64,000 bases of DNA from the NCBI GenBank assembly GCA_965214525.1, contig OZ243959.1:2418001-2482000 (forward strand), in the 5' to 3' direction. Source of the stretch: Qipengyuania_B sp965214525. Its GTDB lineage: Bacteria; Pseudomonadota; Alphaproteobacteria; Sphingomonadales; Sphingomonadaceae. The notes below the pieces were generated by a model. The model searched no databases. It was given only the letters and a program-made list of their open reading frames with translations, and had not been told where the DNA came from. Both the position numbers and the translations under genes were made by a program. This document shows, piece by piece, positions 51,941-60,239 of the stretch (positions within the stretch are counted from its first letter, which is position 1; every line of letters starts with the position of its first letter).

Positions 51941-54900
51941 ATGTCGCCGTCTGATTCCCATCGCCACCGGATGGAAACGGGGGAAGCTGACAGTCTCTCC
52001 CCTGATTTCCAGGCGCTGTTCGAGGCCTCGCCCACACCTCTTTTGGTCGTAGTTCCGCCCGACTGGACCATCGTGGCGGCAAATGCTGCCCGCCTCCAGA
52101 TAACGGGCACGACACGCGAAGAACAGATCGGGCGTCGCCTGTTCGATGTGTTTCCCGACGATCCCAACGACCCTGATGCGGATGGTATGCGCAACCTCTC
52201 CGCTTCCTTGGAGCGGGTAGTTGCCACGAGGGCGGCCGACACGATGGCAGTCCAGCGCTACGCATTGCAGGGGCCGGACGGCACCTATGTCGAACGATGG
52301 TGGGCACCGGTGAACACGCCCGTTCTCGATGAAAACGGCGAGGTGGCCTCGATCATTCATCATGTCGAAGATGTTACCGAAGTCGTCCGGCTGCGCGGCG
52401 ACGCAGAAGCGCGGAACCAATTCGCCCGTAGCCAGCAAGTGGTGATCGACCGCCTGCGCACATCCGAAGCCGCGCTGCGCAATAGCGAGACCCGGCGCAA
52501 CGCGGCGCTGAATATTTCGCGGCTCGGCACATTCGAATGGGAACCGGCATCGGGGGCGATCGTGTTCGATGCCCGTTCGCGCGAGATTTGGGGCATCGAG
52601 GCGGACGAGCACCTGACTGCCGAGAAGGTCTTCCGCGGTACGCACCCGGAGGACTTGCCTCGGGTTATGGCCGCCTCCAAAGCCGCGCTTGCCTCCGGCG
52701 CCGATCTTGCCATCGATTACCGCATCGTTCTGCCGGATGGTAGGCGGCGCACCATATCGTGCCTGGCCGGCCCCGTTTTAAGAGCGGATGGCGACACCGA
52801 CCGCATGGTCGGGGTTTTCGCCGATGTCAATGAACGCGACTGGGCCGACAATGCCCTGCGCGAAAGCGAAGAACGCTTCCGCAACATCGCCGACAACGCG
52901 CCGGTGATAATGTGGGTGACCGACCCGACCGGCTATTGCACCTATCTTAAACGTCGCTGGTATGAATCGACCGGGCAGACGCCTGAGGGAATGGGCTGGC
53001 TGGACGCAACGCATCCCGATGAAAAGGCGCATGCCGAACGGGTTTTCCTCGAGTCGAACGCCGCGCGAAGACCGTTTCGCGTCGAATACCGGTTGCGCCG
53101 CGCCGACGGCACCTATCGCTGGGCCATCGATGCGGCGTCTCCGCGCTTTGCCGATGACGGCACGTATATGGGTTACGTCGGCTCGGTCATCGATATTGAC
53201 GAACGCCGCGAGGCCGAAGAAGCGTTGCGCGAAAGCGAGGCGCGGCTGCTGGCCCTCGCACACGCCTCGTCGGAGGTTCTCTACCGAATGTCGCCGGACT
53301 GGGGCGAGATGCGCAACCTTGAGGGGGGCGGCTTCCTTTCCGACACCAACGACCCGACGCGGGCATGGCTGATGGACTACATACCAGACGCTGATCATTC
53401 GATGGTGCTTACAGCGATTGAGCGGGCGATCGCGGAGAAGTCACCGTTCGAGCTGGAGCATCGGGTGCGGCGTGCCGACGGCACGGTCGGTTGGACGCTG
53501 TCGCGTGCGGTGCCGGTACTGGACGACGCGGGCGAGATCGTCGAATGGTTCGGCGCGGCTGCCGACGTCACCGCGCGCCGGCACGCCGAGGATCGCTTGC
53601 GCGACCTGAACGAAACGCTCGAAGCGCAGGTCGCCCAGCGCACCGCCGAGCGCAACATGCTCGCGACGCTGGTTGAGACGACCGACGTCCTGATCATGGC
53701 AATTGACTTCGGCTACAATATTTGGCGACCAATGCCGCCAATGCCGATGAGTTCGAGCGCGTCTACGGGGTGCGACCGAAGACGGGCGACAATATGCTGG
53801 AACTGCTCGCCGACCAGCCGGAGCATCAGGATCAGGTACGGGTCAGCTGGGCCCGCGGTCTCGAGGGCGAGCACGTCACTTTCGTCGAAGCTTTCGGCGA
53901 TCCTGATCGGGTCCGGCCCTATTACGAGGTCAAGTTTCGGCCCTTGAGCAACGAAGCCGGAGAGCGGATCGGTGCTTATCAGTTCGTGACCGATGTCACG
54001 GACAGGCTCCGTCGCGAAGCACAGCTCGCCGAAGCGCAGGAGGCCTTGCGCCAAAGCCAGAAATTGGAAACGGTGGGTCAGCTGACCGGCGGTGTCGCCC
54101 ACGACTTCAACAATCTGCTCACCCCCATCATCGGCACGCTCGACATGCTATTGCGCAAGGGCTTTGGCAGCGAGCGCGAACGGCGGCTGATGGATGCCGC
54201 GATGCAATCGGCCGAGCGGGCCAAGGTGCTTGTCCAACGGCTGCTCGCCTTCGCGCGTCGCCAGCCGCTGCAGCCGGTCGCTGTGAACCTCTCGCAGCTG
54301 GTTCCCGGCATGGCCGAGCTGTTCGGTTCGACACTTGGCCCCGCCATCGACCTGCGCGTGAACCTGCCGCACGGCCTGCCGCCGGCCAAGGCCGACCCGA
54401 ACCAGTTGGAGATGGCCCTGCTCAATCTCGCGGTGAATGCCCGCGATGCAATGCCAAATGGCGGCGAATTGACCATCGAGGCGGTGCGGGAGAGCGTGCT
54501 TGGTGTGCATCCGTCCGGCGTCCAACCCGGGCATTATGTCCGCCTGGCGGTTCGGGACACCGGCGCGGGAATGAGCGAGGGCACGTTGAAGCGCGCGGTA
54601 GAGCCGTTCTTCTCGACCAAGGGTGTCGGCAAGGGAACAGGGCTTGGCCTGTCGATGGTGCATGGTCTTGCCGCGCAGTTGGGCGGCGGCCTGACGATCG
54701 ACAGCGAGCCGGGCCGGGGCACCAAGGTCGAACTCTGGTTGCCGGTCAGCGGCGAAGCCATTGGCGGCGAAAGCTCGGACATCGCGGTTGCGAACAGATG
54801 TATAGGGAAAGGTACCGCTTTGCTGGTCGACGACGAGGTGTTGGTGAGGATGGGCACCGCCGACATGCTGGAGGAACTCGGCTACGATGTTGTCGAAGCC

Positions 54901-55164
54901 AACTCGGCGGAAGAGGCCCTCCGCCTGCTGGAGGGGGGTCTGGAGCCGGACCTACTGCTGACCGACCACCTGATGCCCGGGATGAGCGGAGCCGAGCTTA
55001 TCAAAACCGTGCGTGCCAGTCGCCCCGGGCTGCCGGTGGCGATCGTTTCCGGCTACAGCGAAGTCGATGGGGTTCCCGCCGACATCCCCCGCCTGTGCAA
55101 GCCCTTCCGTAATGCCGAGTTGGCGGAATGTCTGGCGGCGATGACACCGTCGGCATCGGCGTAA
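51941..55164 (+). pseudogene. multi-PAS hybrid histidine kinase interrupted by a one-base frameshift
   Basis: The first reading frame (51941-53947) encodes four PAS/PAC modules at about residues 20-150, 187-300, 305-430 and 430-550, a coiled linker (L-N-E-T-L-E-A-Q-V-A) and the start of a fifth PAS. After N-I at 53717-53722 it reads into nonsense (W-R-P-M-P-P-M-P-M). The second frame (53722-55164) continues the fifth PAS without loss: L-A-T-N-A-A-N-A-D-E-F-E-R-V. One missing T in AATATTTGGCG explains the switch. Repaired, the protein would be about 1,070 residues, PAS x5 - HisKA - HATPase - receiver. It may be a real mutation or a homopolymer sequencing error. Confidence 0.8.
53722..55164 (+). 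CDS. kinase-receiver half of the split hybrid histidine kinase
   Basis: 480 residues after the frameshift, opening with a TTG-encoded residue. It holds most of the last PAS (1-95), HisKA with His127 in G-V-A-H-D-F-N-N-L-L, an HATPase domain (N-box L-L-N-L-A-V-N-A-R-D-A, G-boxes D-T-G-A-G-M and G-K-G-T-G-L-G-L-S) and a receiver with the acidic pair V-D-D-E, phospho-acceptor Asp415 in L-L-T-D-H-L-M-P-G and Lys in C-K-P-F. It could be made separately by internal initiation, but no ribosome site is obvious. If the frameshift is a sequencing error this is the C-terminal half of one protein. Confidence 0.6.
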   Translation: MATNAANADEFERVYGVRPKTGDNMLELLADQPEHQDQVRVSWARGLEGEHVTFVEAFGDPDRVRPYYEVKFRPLSNEAGERIGAYQFVTDVTDRLRREAQLAEAQEALRQSQKLETVGQLTGGVAHDFNNLLTPIIGTLDMLLRKGFGSERERRLMDAAMQSAERAKVLVQRLLAFARRQPLQPVAVNLSQLVPGMAELFGSTLGPAIDLRVNLPHGLPPAKADPNQLEMALLNLAVNARDAMPNGGELTIEAVRESVLGVHPSGVQPGHYVRLAVRDTGAGMSEGTLKRAVEPFFSTKGVGKGTGLGLSMVHGLAAQLGGGLTIDSEPGRGTKVELWLPVSGEAIGGESSDIAVANRCIGKGTALLVDDEVLVRMGTADMLEELGYDVVEANSAEEALRLLEGGLEPDLLLTDHLMPGMSGAELIKTVRASRPGLPVAIVSGYSEVDGVPADIPRLCKPFRNAELAECLAAMTPSASA

Positions 55165-55684
55165 GGGGATGGCTTTGATCGGTCCGTCGGGCATGCCTAC
55201 ATCCGCGACCGGCCCAAGGCCTTCACGGCACGAGAGGGCGCCGGACAATCAGCATAGGCGCAATCATTACAAACCGCTTGCGCATCGAGCGCAAGGCCAC
55301 TCTTCGCGCACCCAAAAACGTGCGCGACTTTCGCCTACCGTTATGGGATTGAAGACTGCCGTACGCCTGCCGGGGCCTTCCGACGCACTGTAAGAAGGCC
55401 AAAAAGAGCTCAACGGTATGCTTCTTTTGGCTGGATGTCTGGTGCGCGACGCAGTCCATAGCGAACTGCTCTCCACCTGTTTTCCCGTTTGAACGGGAAT
55501 ATAACGGGAATTTCTGCAAATTCGCCCTGTCGCGATGATAAAACCGGCGTAGCGATGGCGGGATTGCTGGGTTTTTTACCTAGATTACCCGTTTTTGCCA
55601 AACGGGAATTCTTCCGTCCACAAACGGGAATTGCGATCCTTCTAACGGGAACAGCGGTGGTTCTGGTAAGCTGGATGGGTCACG
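55165..55684. other. non-coding stretch upstream of an IS5 remnant
   Basis: About 520 bases with no confident gene. The left part (to about 55440) has no pattern I can name. The right part carries the AACGGGAA repeat cluster and is more AT-rich than the surroundings. A plus-strand frame from 55489 reads through it into the transposase remnant, but its first 70 codons resemble no protein I know. Confidence 0.45.
55482..55651. repeat. cluster of AACGGGAA(T) direct repeats
   Basis: Five direct copies of AACGGGAA begin at 55492, 55503, 55601, 55623 and 55644; four of them extend to AACGGGAAT. One perfect inverted copy (TTCCCGTT) is at 55482-55489 and an imperfect one (TACCCGTT) near 55586-55593. 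Start-to-start distances are 11, 98, 22 and 21 bases, so three of the four are close to one or two helical turns. The pattern looks like a multi-site protein-binding region. Its owner is unknown. Confidence 0.7.
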
Positions 55685-56253
55685 ACCGGCGTGTTCGTTG
55701 CCATGCTCGAGACCTTGGCCGAACTGGCAGAGCGAGACGTAGCCGCCGACATGATCGACGACACGGTGGTCCGGGCATATCATTGTGCAATCAGCATAAA
55801 GAGGGGACTCAGCAAACTGAAGCTCTCGGCCGATCGCGCGGAGGCTTCACCACCAAGCTTCACGCCCGGTGCGACGCAAGGGGCTTGCCGCTCGGCTTCC
55901 TGCTTACGCCCAGCCAGGCGCACGATGTGGAGGGCTTCGCTCCGCTGTTCCGCATGATCGAGGATCGGATCGACGCCTTGCTGGCCGATCGCGGTTACGA
56001 CGCCAATGCGATCCGCCAAGAGATCGAGCCAGCAGGCGTGGAGGCCGTGATACCCGCCAAAGGCAAACGCTGCTGTCCCGCCCAGCACGACCGCATAAAA
56101 TACCAATGGCGCAATCTGATCGAGCGACTGTTTAACAAGCTGAAGAACTGACGCCGCATCGCCACCCGCTACGACAAGACCAAGGAATCCTACCTCGGCT
56201 TCGTCGCCCTCGCCTCAGTCAAACTATGGATACCCATTGTCCACCAAGCCTAA
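55685..56253 (+). mobile_element. IS5-family transposase pseudogene
   Basis: The C-terminal two-thirds of an IS5-type DDE transposase, broken twice. Frame one (from 55685) reads T-G-V-F-V-A-M-L-E-T-L ... D-M-I-D-D-T-V-V-R-A. A one-base loss in the GGGG at about 55803-55807 moves the rest to another frame: E-A-L-G-R-S-R-G-G-F-T-T-K-L-H, D-A-L-L-A-D-R-G-Y-D-A and N-L-I-E-R-L-F-N. A TGA at 56149-56151 stands where the family has Trp, and the frame then resumes as R-R-I-A-T-R-Y-D-K-T to a stop at 56251. All three DDE positions remain but the gene cannot be functional. The N-terminus and terminal repeats are not visible. Confidence 0.88.
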
Positions 56254-56336
56254 TAATTAGTATTTTACTCGAGCAATCGGCACGAACGGCTTCCCGGCTC
56301 GTTGCGCAATAAGAACAGACAAGGGGGAGAAGGCGA

Positions 56337-56819
56337 ATGGCAGCTAAACTCGATTGGAAAGCTGCGATCCTGGCGGGGCTGATTGCCGGGGCTGTTTTCA
56401 TGATGCTGGAGATGGTTCTTGTAGCCACTGTTGGGGGTGGCAGCCTGTGGGGGCCGCCGCGCATGATCGGTGCCATGGTGCTGGGCAAGGAAGTGCTGCC
56501 ACCTCCGCCGACCTTCGATCTGGGCGTCATGATGGTCGCGATGATGATCCATGCAGTTCTGTCGATCATCCTGGGCGTGATCCTTGGCTGGGTAATCTCT
56601 CATTTGCGGCTTCGTCTTGGCGCATCCCTCATCCTAGGTGCGGTCTTCGGCCTTCTGGTCTATTTCGTGAACTTCTACCTGTTCACTGGTATGTTCCCGT
56701 GGTTCGCAGGCGCGCGCAATTGGATCTCCGCTATTTCGCACGTGATGTTCGGACTGGTCCTCGCTTGGACTTACCATGCGCTCGCGTCGAAGCATTGGCA
56801 CGCTCGCGCAAGGGCGTAA
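56337..56819 (+). CDS. conserved integral membrane protein, unknown function
   Basis: 160 residues with four hydrophobic segments, at about 10-32, 60-85, 90-115 and 130-150. A Pro-rich loop (V-L-P-P-P-P-T-F) and paired aromatic motifs (Y-F-V-N-F-Y-L-F, F-P-W-F) lie between them, and the tail is His/Arg-rich. A GGGGGAGAAGGCGA ribosome site precedes the ATG. I recognise the general type, small four-helix proteins common in alphaproteobacteria, but no function. It stands alone, right after the IS5 remnant. Confidence 0.7.
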   Translation: MAAKLDWKAAILAGLIAGAVFMMLEMVLVATVGGGSLWGPPRMIGAMVLGKEVLPPPPTFDLGVMMVAMMIHAVLSIILGVILGWVISHLRLRLGASLILGAVFGLLVYFVNFYLFTGMFPWFAGARNWISAISHVMFGLVLAWTYHALASKHWHARARA

Positions 56820-57488
56820 CCGCACGCGCGGTTAAGATGGCTGCTGCGTAGCGTCCGAATTTCGGTCAAAGCGGCTTGGACCAGCTTTGGCATTGCACCT
56901 GATGCCAGCGAAACGACAGCATAGAAAACGCTCAGCTGTTAGCCAGCTGATTAATGGTCTTCGGCGCTCGTGCTCGCTCAGAAGATCAGCTTAAACGATG
57001 GTCTGCTGTCAATCACATAACCGTCCGCTATCTCAGGGGTTTACGCTTGAAATAGCAGGGGTAATGCGCAATTACCTGATGGAAGCCACCAGCGGCGACC
57101 TGAACCCTCACGAGCTTCGGCGCGCCAACCAGAGCAGGCGCACATCGGAGATGCCCAACCGCCGCTGCTAACTTTCCCATTCGCTGCAAGAAACCTGCTC
57201 TGGCCGCTGGCGCCGCTAACCCGCAGGCGCCGATTGCAGGCAAATGTTTGCTTATCAGCTGACCAAGGTGGAGAAGGTGCGCTGTCTATATTGCATCGTC
57301 GATGCGCTGACCATCTTCACCACATCGGCCTCGAGCATACCGGAAGCTACCGAGGCAATCAGAGCGCACGCTTGAGGCAATTTGCGCAGTCACGCATGAT
57401 AAGGAAAGGAGGGTTTATGGTAAAGAAGTCATTGGCACAGTCGCGTTCATGTTTATCATAGCATTGCGCGAAAGCTTTCTTCTAGCGT
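56820..57488. other. stretch of short fragments without a confident gene
   Basis: About 670 bases. It holds several frames of 20-70 codons on both strands, none with a clear domain, apart from the Cys-containing 43-codon frame listed separately. An AAAGGAGGGTTT ribosome site at 57407-57418 is followed by an ATG whose frame closes after 14 codons; a second frame in the same place encodes a short hydrophobic run (G-T-V-A-F-M-F-I-I-A-L-R-E-S-F). This looks like debris of decayed genes. Confidence 0.45.
57244..57375 (+). CDS. 43-residue Cys-containing fragment
   Basis: A short frame, M-F-A-Y-Q-L-T-K-V-E-K-V-R-C-L-Y-C-I-V-D, with a C-L-Y-C motif followed by a hydrophobic helix-like part (A-L-T-I-F-T-T-S). 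A CxxC at the edge of a membrane helix recalls the end of a VKOR/DsbB-type protein, but the match is weak and the piece is too short to stand alone. It may be a remnant rather than a gene. Confidence 0.2.
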   Translation: MFAYQLTKVEKVRCLYCIVDALTIFTTSASSIPEATEAIRAHA

Positions 57489-58472
57489 CTAGTTGACCCC
57501 GGAACTCGTTTTCGACGTGCCGGTTGCTTCTGCGACAAGCAGCATGATTTCTTCCGAGATCACCTCCGGGTGATCCTCCGGCGTGAAATGTTTGCCCTTG
57601 TCAATCGTGCGAAGCGGAGCAGACAGGTCGCGGGCAAAGCGTCGCCCGTATTTCAGGGTTTGAAACTGATCGGCCGCTCCCCAGACAATCCGGGCTGGAA
57701 CTCTCAATGATGGGAGCTTATCGCAGACAGCCAAGGTATCCTCCACATCCAGATCCCTCATCTGACGCACCATGGCGGCCGCTCCGTCCCTGTCTACATA
57801 TTTGCGCGAATGCACCCGCAGCGCCTCGCGAGCTTGCTCGATATTTTCGTGGCCTCGTATAAAGAGCGTGAACAGGAGGGCTTTGAACGCCGGGTCGGGG
57901 AGCTTCTCGACCAGCGCCCCTGCTTTGCGCATCGCGATCACGCTCGGTATGGGCCAAGAATCGTAACCGATCGCGTTGGTAAGGAAGAGGCCAGCGCAAA
58001 GCTCAGGATGGCGTACGGCCAAAATCTGCGCCACACCGCCACCCAAATCGTGACCCGCGAGAATGGCCTTTGTTATTCCCAATTCTTTCATCCAGCGGGC
58101 AAGGTATTCTGCTTGTGCGGCGACGGAAATGTCTCTGCTGATCCCTTCCAATATCGAAGCACCATAGCCGATCATCTCCCAAGCAAGAACGCGAACTCCG
58201 CTCATATGCGGGATGACGTGTCGCCACAGATCGGGGGAAGTTGGGATGCCGTGCAAGAGGATAAGCGGTATGCCTTCGCCCTCTTCCAGCCAAGACATCC
58301 GAACTCCGTCCACATTCGCAAAACGGCGGCTTCCTGCGCTTAGTACTTGCTCTTTATTGGCAGGTGGATGCCGCATCCAAGCGCGGGCTGCCAAAACGAC
58401 GCTTGCCGCTAACCCTGCAAACAGCAGCTTTTTCACAATAACTTCTCCAATCTCGCTTCCCTGATACGGCAT
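57489..58472 (-). CDS. alpha/beta hydrolase with an Asp nucleophile (dehalogenase/epoxide-hydrolase type)
   Basis: 327 residues. An N-terminal hydrophobic segment (L-L-F-A-G-L-A-A-S-V-V-L-A-A-R-A) suggests export or anchoring. Oxyanion motif H-G-I-P-T-S-P-D-L-W, nucleophile Asp142 in A-G-H-D-L-G-G-G, acid in W-G-A-A-D-Q-F and His in K-G-K-H-F-T-P. Asp in place of Ser at the nucleophile elbow points to haloalkane dehalogenase or epoxide hydrolase chemistry rather than an esterase. Which of the two cannot be told here. It is flanked by pseudogenes on both sides. Confidence 0.8.
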   Translation of the reverse strand: MPYQGSEIGEVIVKKLLFAGLAASVVLAARAWMRHPPANKEQVLSAGSRRFANVDGVRMSWLEEGEGIPLILLHGIPTSPDLWRHVIPHMSGVRVLAWEMIGYGASILEGISRDISVAAQAEYLARWMKELGITKAILAGHDLGGGVAQILAVRHPELCAGLFLTNAIGYDSWPIPSVIAMRKAGALVEKLPDPAFKALLFTLFIRGHENIEQAREALRVHSRKYVDRDGAAAMVRQMRDLDVEDTLAVCDKLPSLRVPARIVWGAADQFQTLKYGRRFARDLSAPLRTIDKGKHFTPEDHPEVISEEIMLLVAEATGTSKTSSGVN

Positions 58473-58629
58473 GAGAGCGGCTCGGCGTTAGGAGATCGTA
58501 CTCGAGCATTCGCAAGCGAACCCTTCCGCGATTTATCTTGCAACTCCCGAGGTCGACATCCGGTTTCGGAATTACTGCATAGGAGCGACGCGCTTCACAC
58601 TTCCGCCAGGTCGTTACGGGCAGCGCGAA

Positions 58630-59063
58630 CACCTCCGCGCTGCCCCACACAGCTAGCCCCGCCATGATGGAGGCAACTAGCAGGTCGGGGGCCAGGCCTG
58701 CCCCGTTAAGAACACGCTTAGCTTACCGGCGGACACGGCGATATTGCCGATTGCTTCGTTGCGCGAGCAGATCCAGGCAGAGCGCATGTTCGCGTCGCGC
58801 ACCCAGAATCGCAGAAGCATAAGCGCGACGGCAATATTGACGACTACTGCCAGCGTGCCGATCACTCCCATAATTTGTGGTTCGGGGCCAATGCCGACGA
58901 GAAGGCCGTAAACGGCGTAGCCGATCACCAGGATGCCGAGAATGCCAGCATGGTCGCGGCCTTTCATCAGCGCCGCGTAGGTGCGCCGGGCAAGCGCCAT
59001 TGCGGCCACAAACAGGCTTATCGCGTAATTGGCGGCATCGCCAAAGAAATCGAGCGCATCGGT
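58630..59063 (-). pseudogene. cation-transporter (CDF-like) remnant
   Basis: The frame reads D-F-F-G-D-A-A-N-Y-A-I-S-L-F, then two hydrophobic segments and the family-typical D-A-N-M-R-S-A-W-I-C-S-R-N-E-A-I-G-N. It breaks in a C-run at about 58694-58700 and resumes one frame over as V-A-S-I-M-A-G-L-A-V-W-G-S-A-E-V. There is no start: the first codon directly follows, in frame, the TGA of the radical SAM gene. The first 40-50 residues of a cation transporter (first helix and its metal Asp) are missing, and the end is abnormal. Clearly not functional. Confidence 0.75.
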
Positions 59064-60044
59064 TCACCCCGAGCAGCTGGCGCCGCCCATGACACAAAAT
59101 CTGCCGCAATGCGGGTGATTGAGCGCGACTGGAGCGGTCGCCTCGGCTACGCTTTTGCCCAGGTCAAATCCGGGATCATGCGGGATCAGGGTGCATGCAA
59201 CGACCCTCGCGTGGGCTTCTGCGCGGCGATGGACAACCATCCTGCTGGTCGCGCACATCACATCGGCGGGCGACTGGCCGAGGATGCCCCAGCATGCGGT
59301 CGTGATCTCCGCCACATCCGCGGCGGCGTCCATGGTTGGAAACAGGACCAGCCGCGCAGTGTCGCTAGCATCGATCGCGATGCCTTCCGCGGCGAACAGG
59401 CCGGCGTAGCCGTCGCGTGCAGCCGCGTCGGGTTCGGCAGCGAGGTGGCGTCCGGCGACTGCAATAGAAAAGCCGTTTTCCGAAAGCCAGCGCAGGCCGT
59501 CCAGCGCTACCCGCCAGCTGCGTGCGCCGCGCTCGGCCTCGTGCAGGCCCGCACTGTAATGGTCCAGGCTGACACGTAGGGTGAGCCGCGCGCCAAAGCG
59601 CTCGCGCAGCAAGCGCAAGGTTTGTTCGTGCCGTTGCATGGGCCGCATCGCATTTGTCAGCACCAGTACGTCGTGATCACGACTTAGTGCCAGATCAAGC
59701 ATCGTGGCGATATCCGGGTTCATGAACGGCTCGCCGCCGGTGAAGCCGATCCCGCGCGTGGCGAAGCGTCCTTGGACGATTTCGTGAAGAAAGCGCGCTA
59801 CCTCATCCGCCGTTAAATAGATCAAGGCGTCGTTCGTCGGTGAACTTTCGATATAGCAGCTTGCGCAGGCAAGGTTGCACAGCGTGCCGGTGTTGAACCA
59901 CAACGTATTCAGCCCGACGAAGGGAATCTGCGCGCGCGGCTCGCCAGATGCTGTAATCGCCGGATCGGTGAACTTCTCAGACCGCAGCGGCGGCGCATCA
60001 ACCTTGAAAGGCGAGGCGCCTGTCGGCATCGTGCGAGCGCGCAT
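59064..60044 (-). CDS. radical SAM protein of unknown substrate
   Basis: 326 residues. The [4Fe-4S]/SAM motif is C-N-L-A-C-A-S-C (CxxxCxxC, near residue 55), followed by the G-F-T-G-G-E-P-F-M-N-P loop. The C-terminal part is Cys-rich (C-W-G, M-C-A-T, V-A-C-T, H-P-H-C-G-R-F-C, G-A-S-C-S-G), as in a SPASM/twitch-like auxiliary cluster. ATG at 60044 forms TAATG with the stop of the flavoprotein remnant, which suggests they were once coupled. It may belong with the nearby arsenosugar-type glycosyltransferases, but it lacks the usual N-terminal signature of ArsS, so the substrate is open. Confidence 0.8.
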   Translation of the reverse strand: MRARTMPTGASPFKVDAPPLRSEKFTDPAITASGEPRAQIPFVGLNTLWFNTGTLCNLACASCYIESSPTNDALIYLTADEVARFLHEIVQGRFATRGIGFTGGEPFMNPDIATMLDLALSRDHDVLVLTNAMRPMQRHEQTLRLLRERFGARLTLRVSLDHYSAGLHEAERGARSWRVALDGLRWLSENGFSIAVAGRHLAAEPDAAARDGYAGLFAAEGIAIDASDTARLVLFPTMDAAADVAEITTACWGILGQSPADVMCATSRMVVHRRAEAHARVVACTLIPHDPGFDLGKSVAEATAPVALNHPHCGRFCVMGGASCSG

Positions 60045-60229
60045 TACGCTAGCCCCTGCCTTGGATGCAGCTTCGATGGCTCGCATCCGGTGTTGAGGCA
60101 CTCCCAGCCCTTCTCGCCCGCTTCAATCATTTCGACCTGCAAGCGGGAAATGGCTGCGCCGATCACAATTAGGTTGTGGCGTTCGCACTTCACGAAGTTA
60201 CGTTTGCACAAATACCCTGTCTGCACCAT
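60044..60229 (-). pseudogene. remnant of a FAD-dependent disulfide reductase (MerA/Lpd-like)
   Basis: About 61 codons. H-N-L-I-V-I-G-A-A is a damaged dinucleotide loop (normally V-I-G-A-G-x-A/S), and after a shortened helix comes E-C-L-N-T-G-C-E-P-S-K, the redox-active CxxxxC signature of mercuric reductase and dihydrolipoamide dehydrogenase (normally G-G-D-C-L-N-T-G-C-V-P-S-K). The frame stops a few codons later, so about 400 residues are missing. The terminal TAA overlaps the radical SAM start. Confidence 0.7.
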
Positions 60230-60239
60230 GCATTAAGCA

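Noticed and set aside
55489..56151. A single 220-codon gene covering the repeat cluster and the transposase
   Set aside because: Only the distal part matches a transposase, and the upstream transposase segment lies in another frame, so this is a pseudogene and not one protein.
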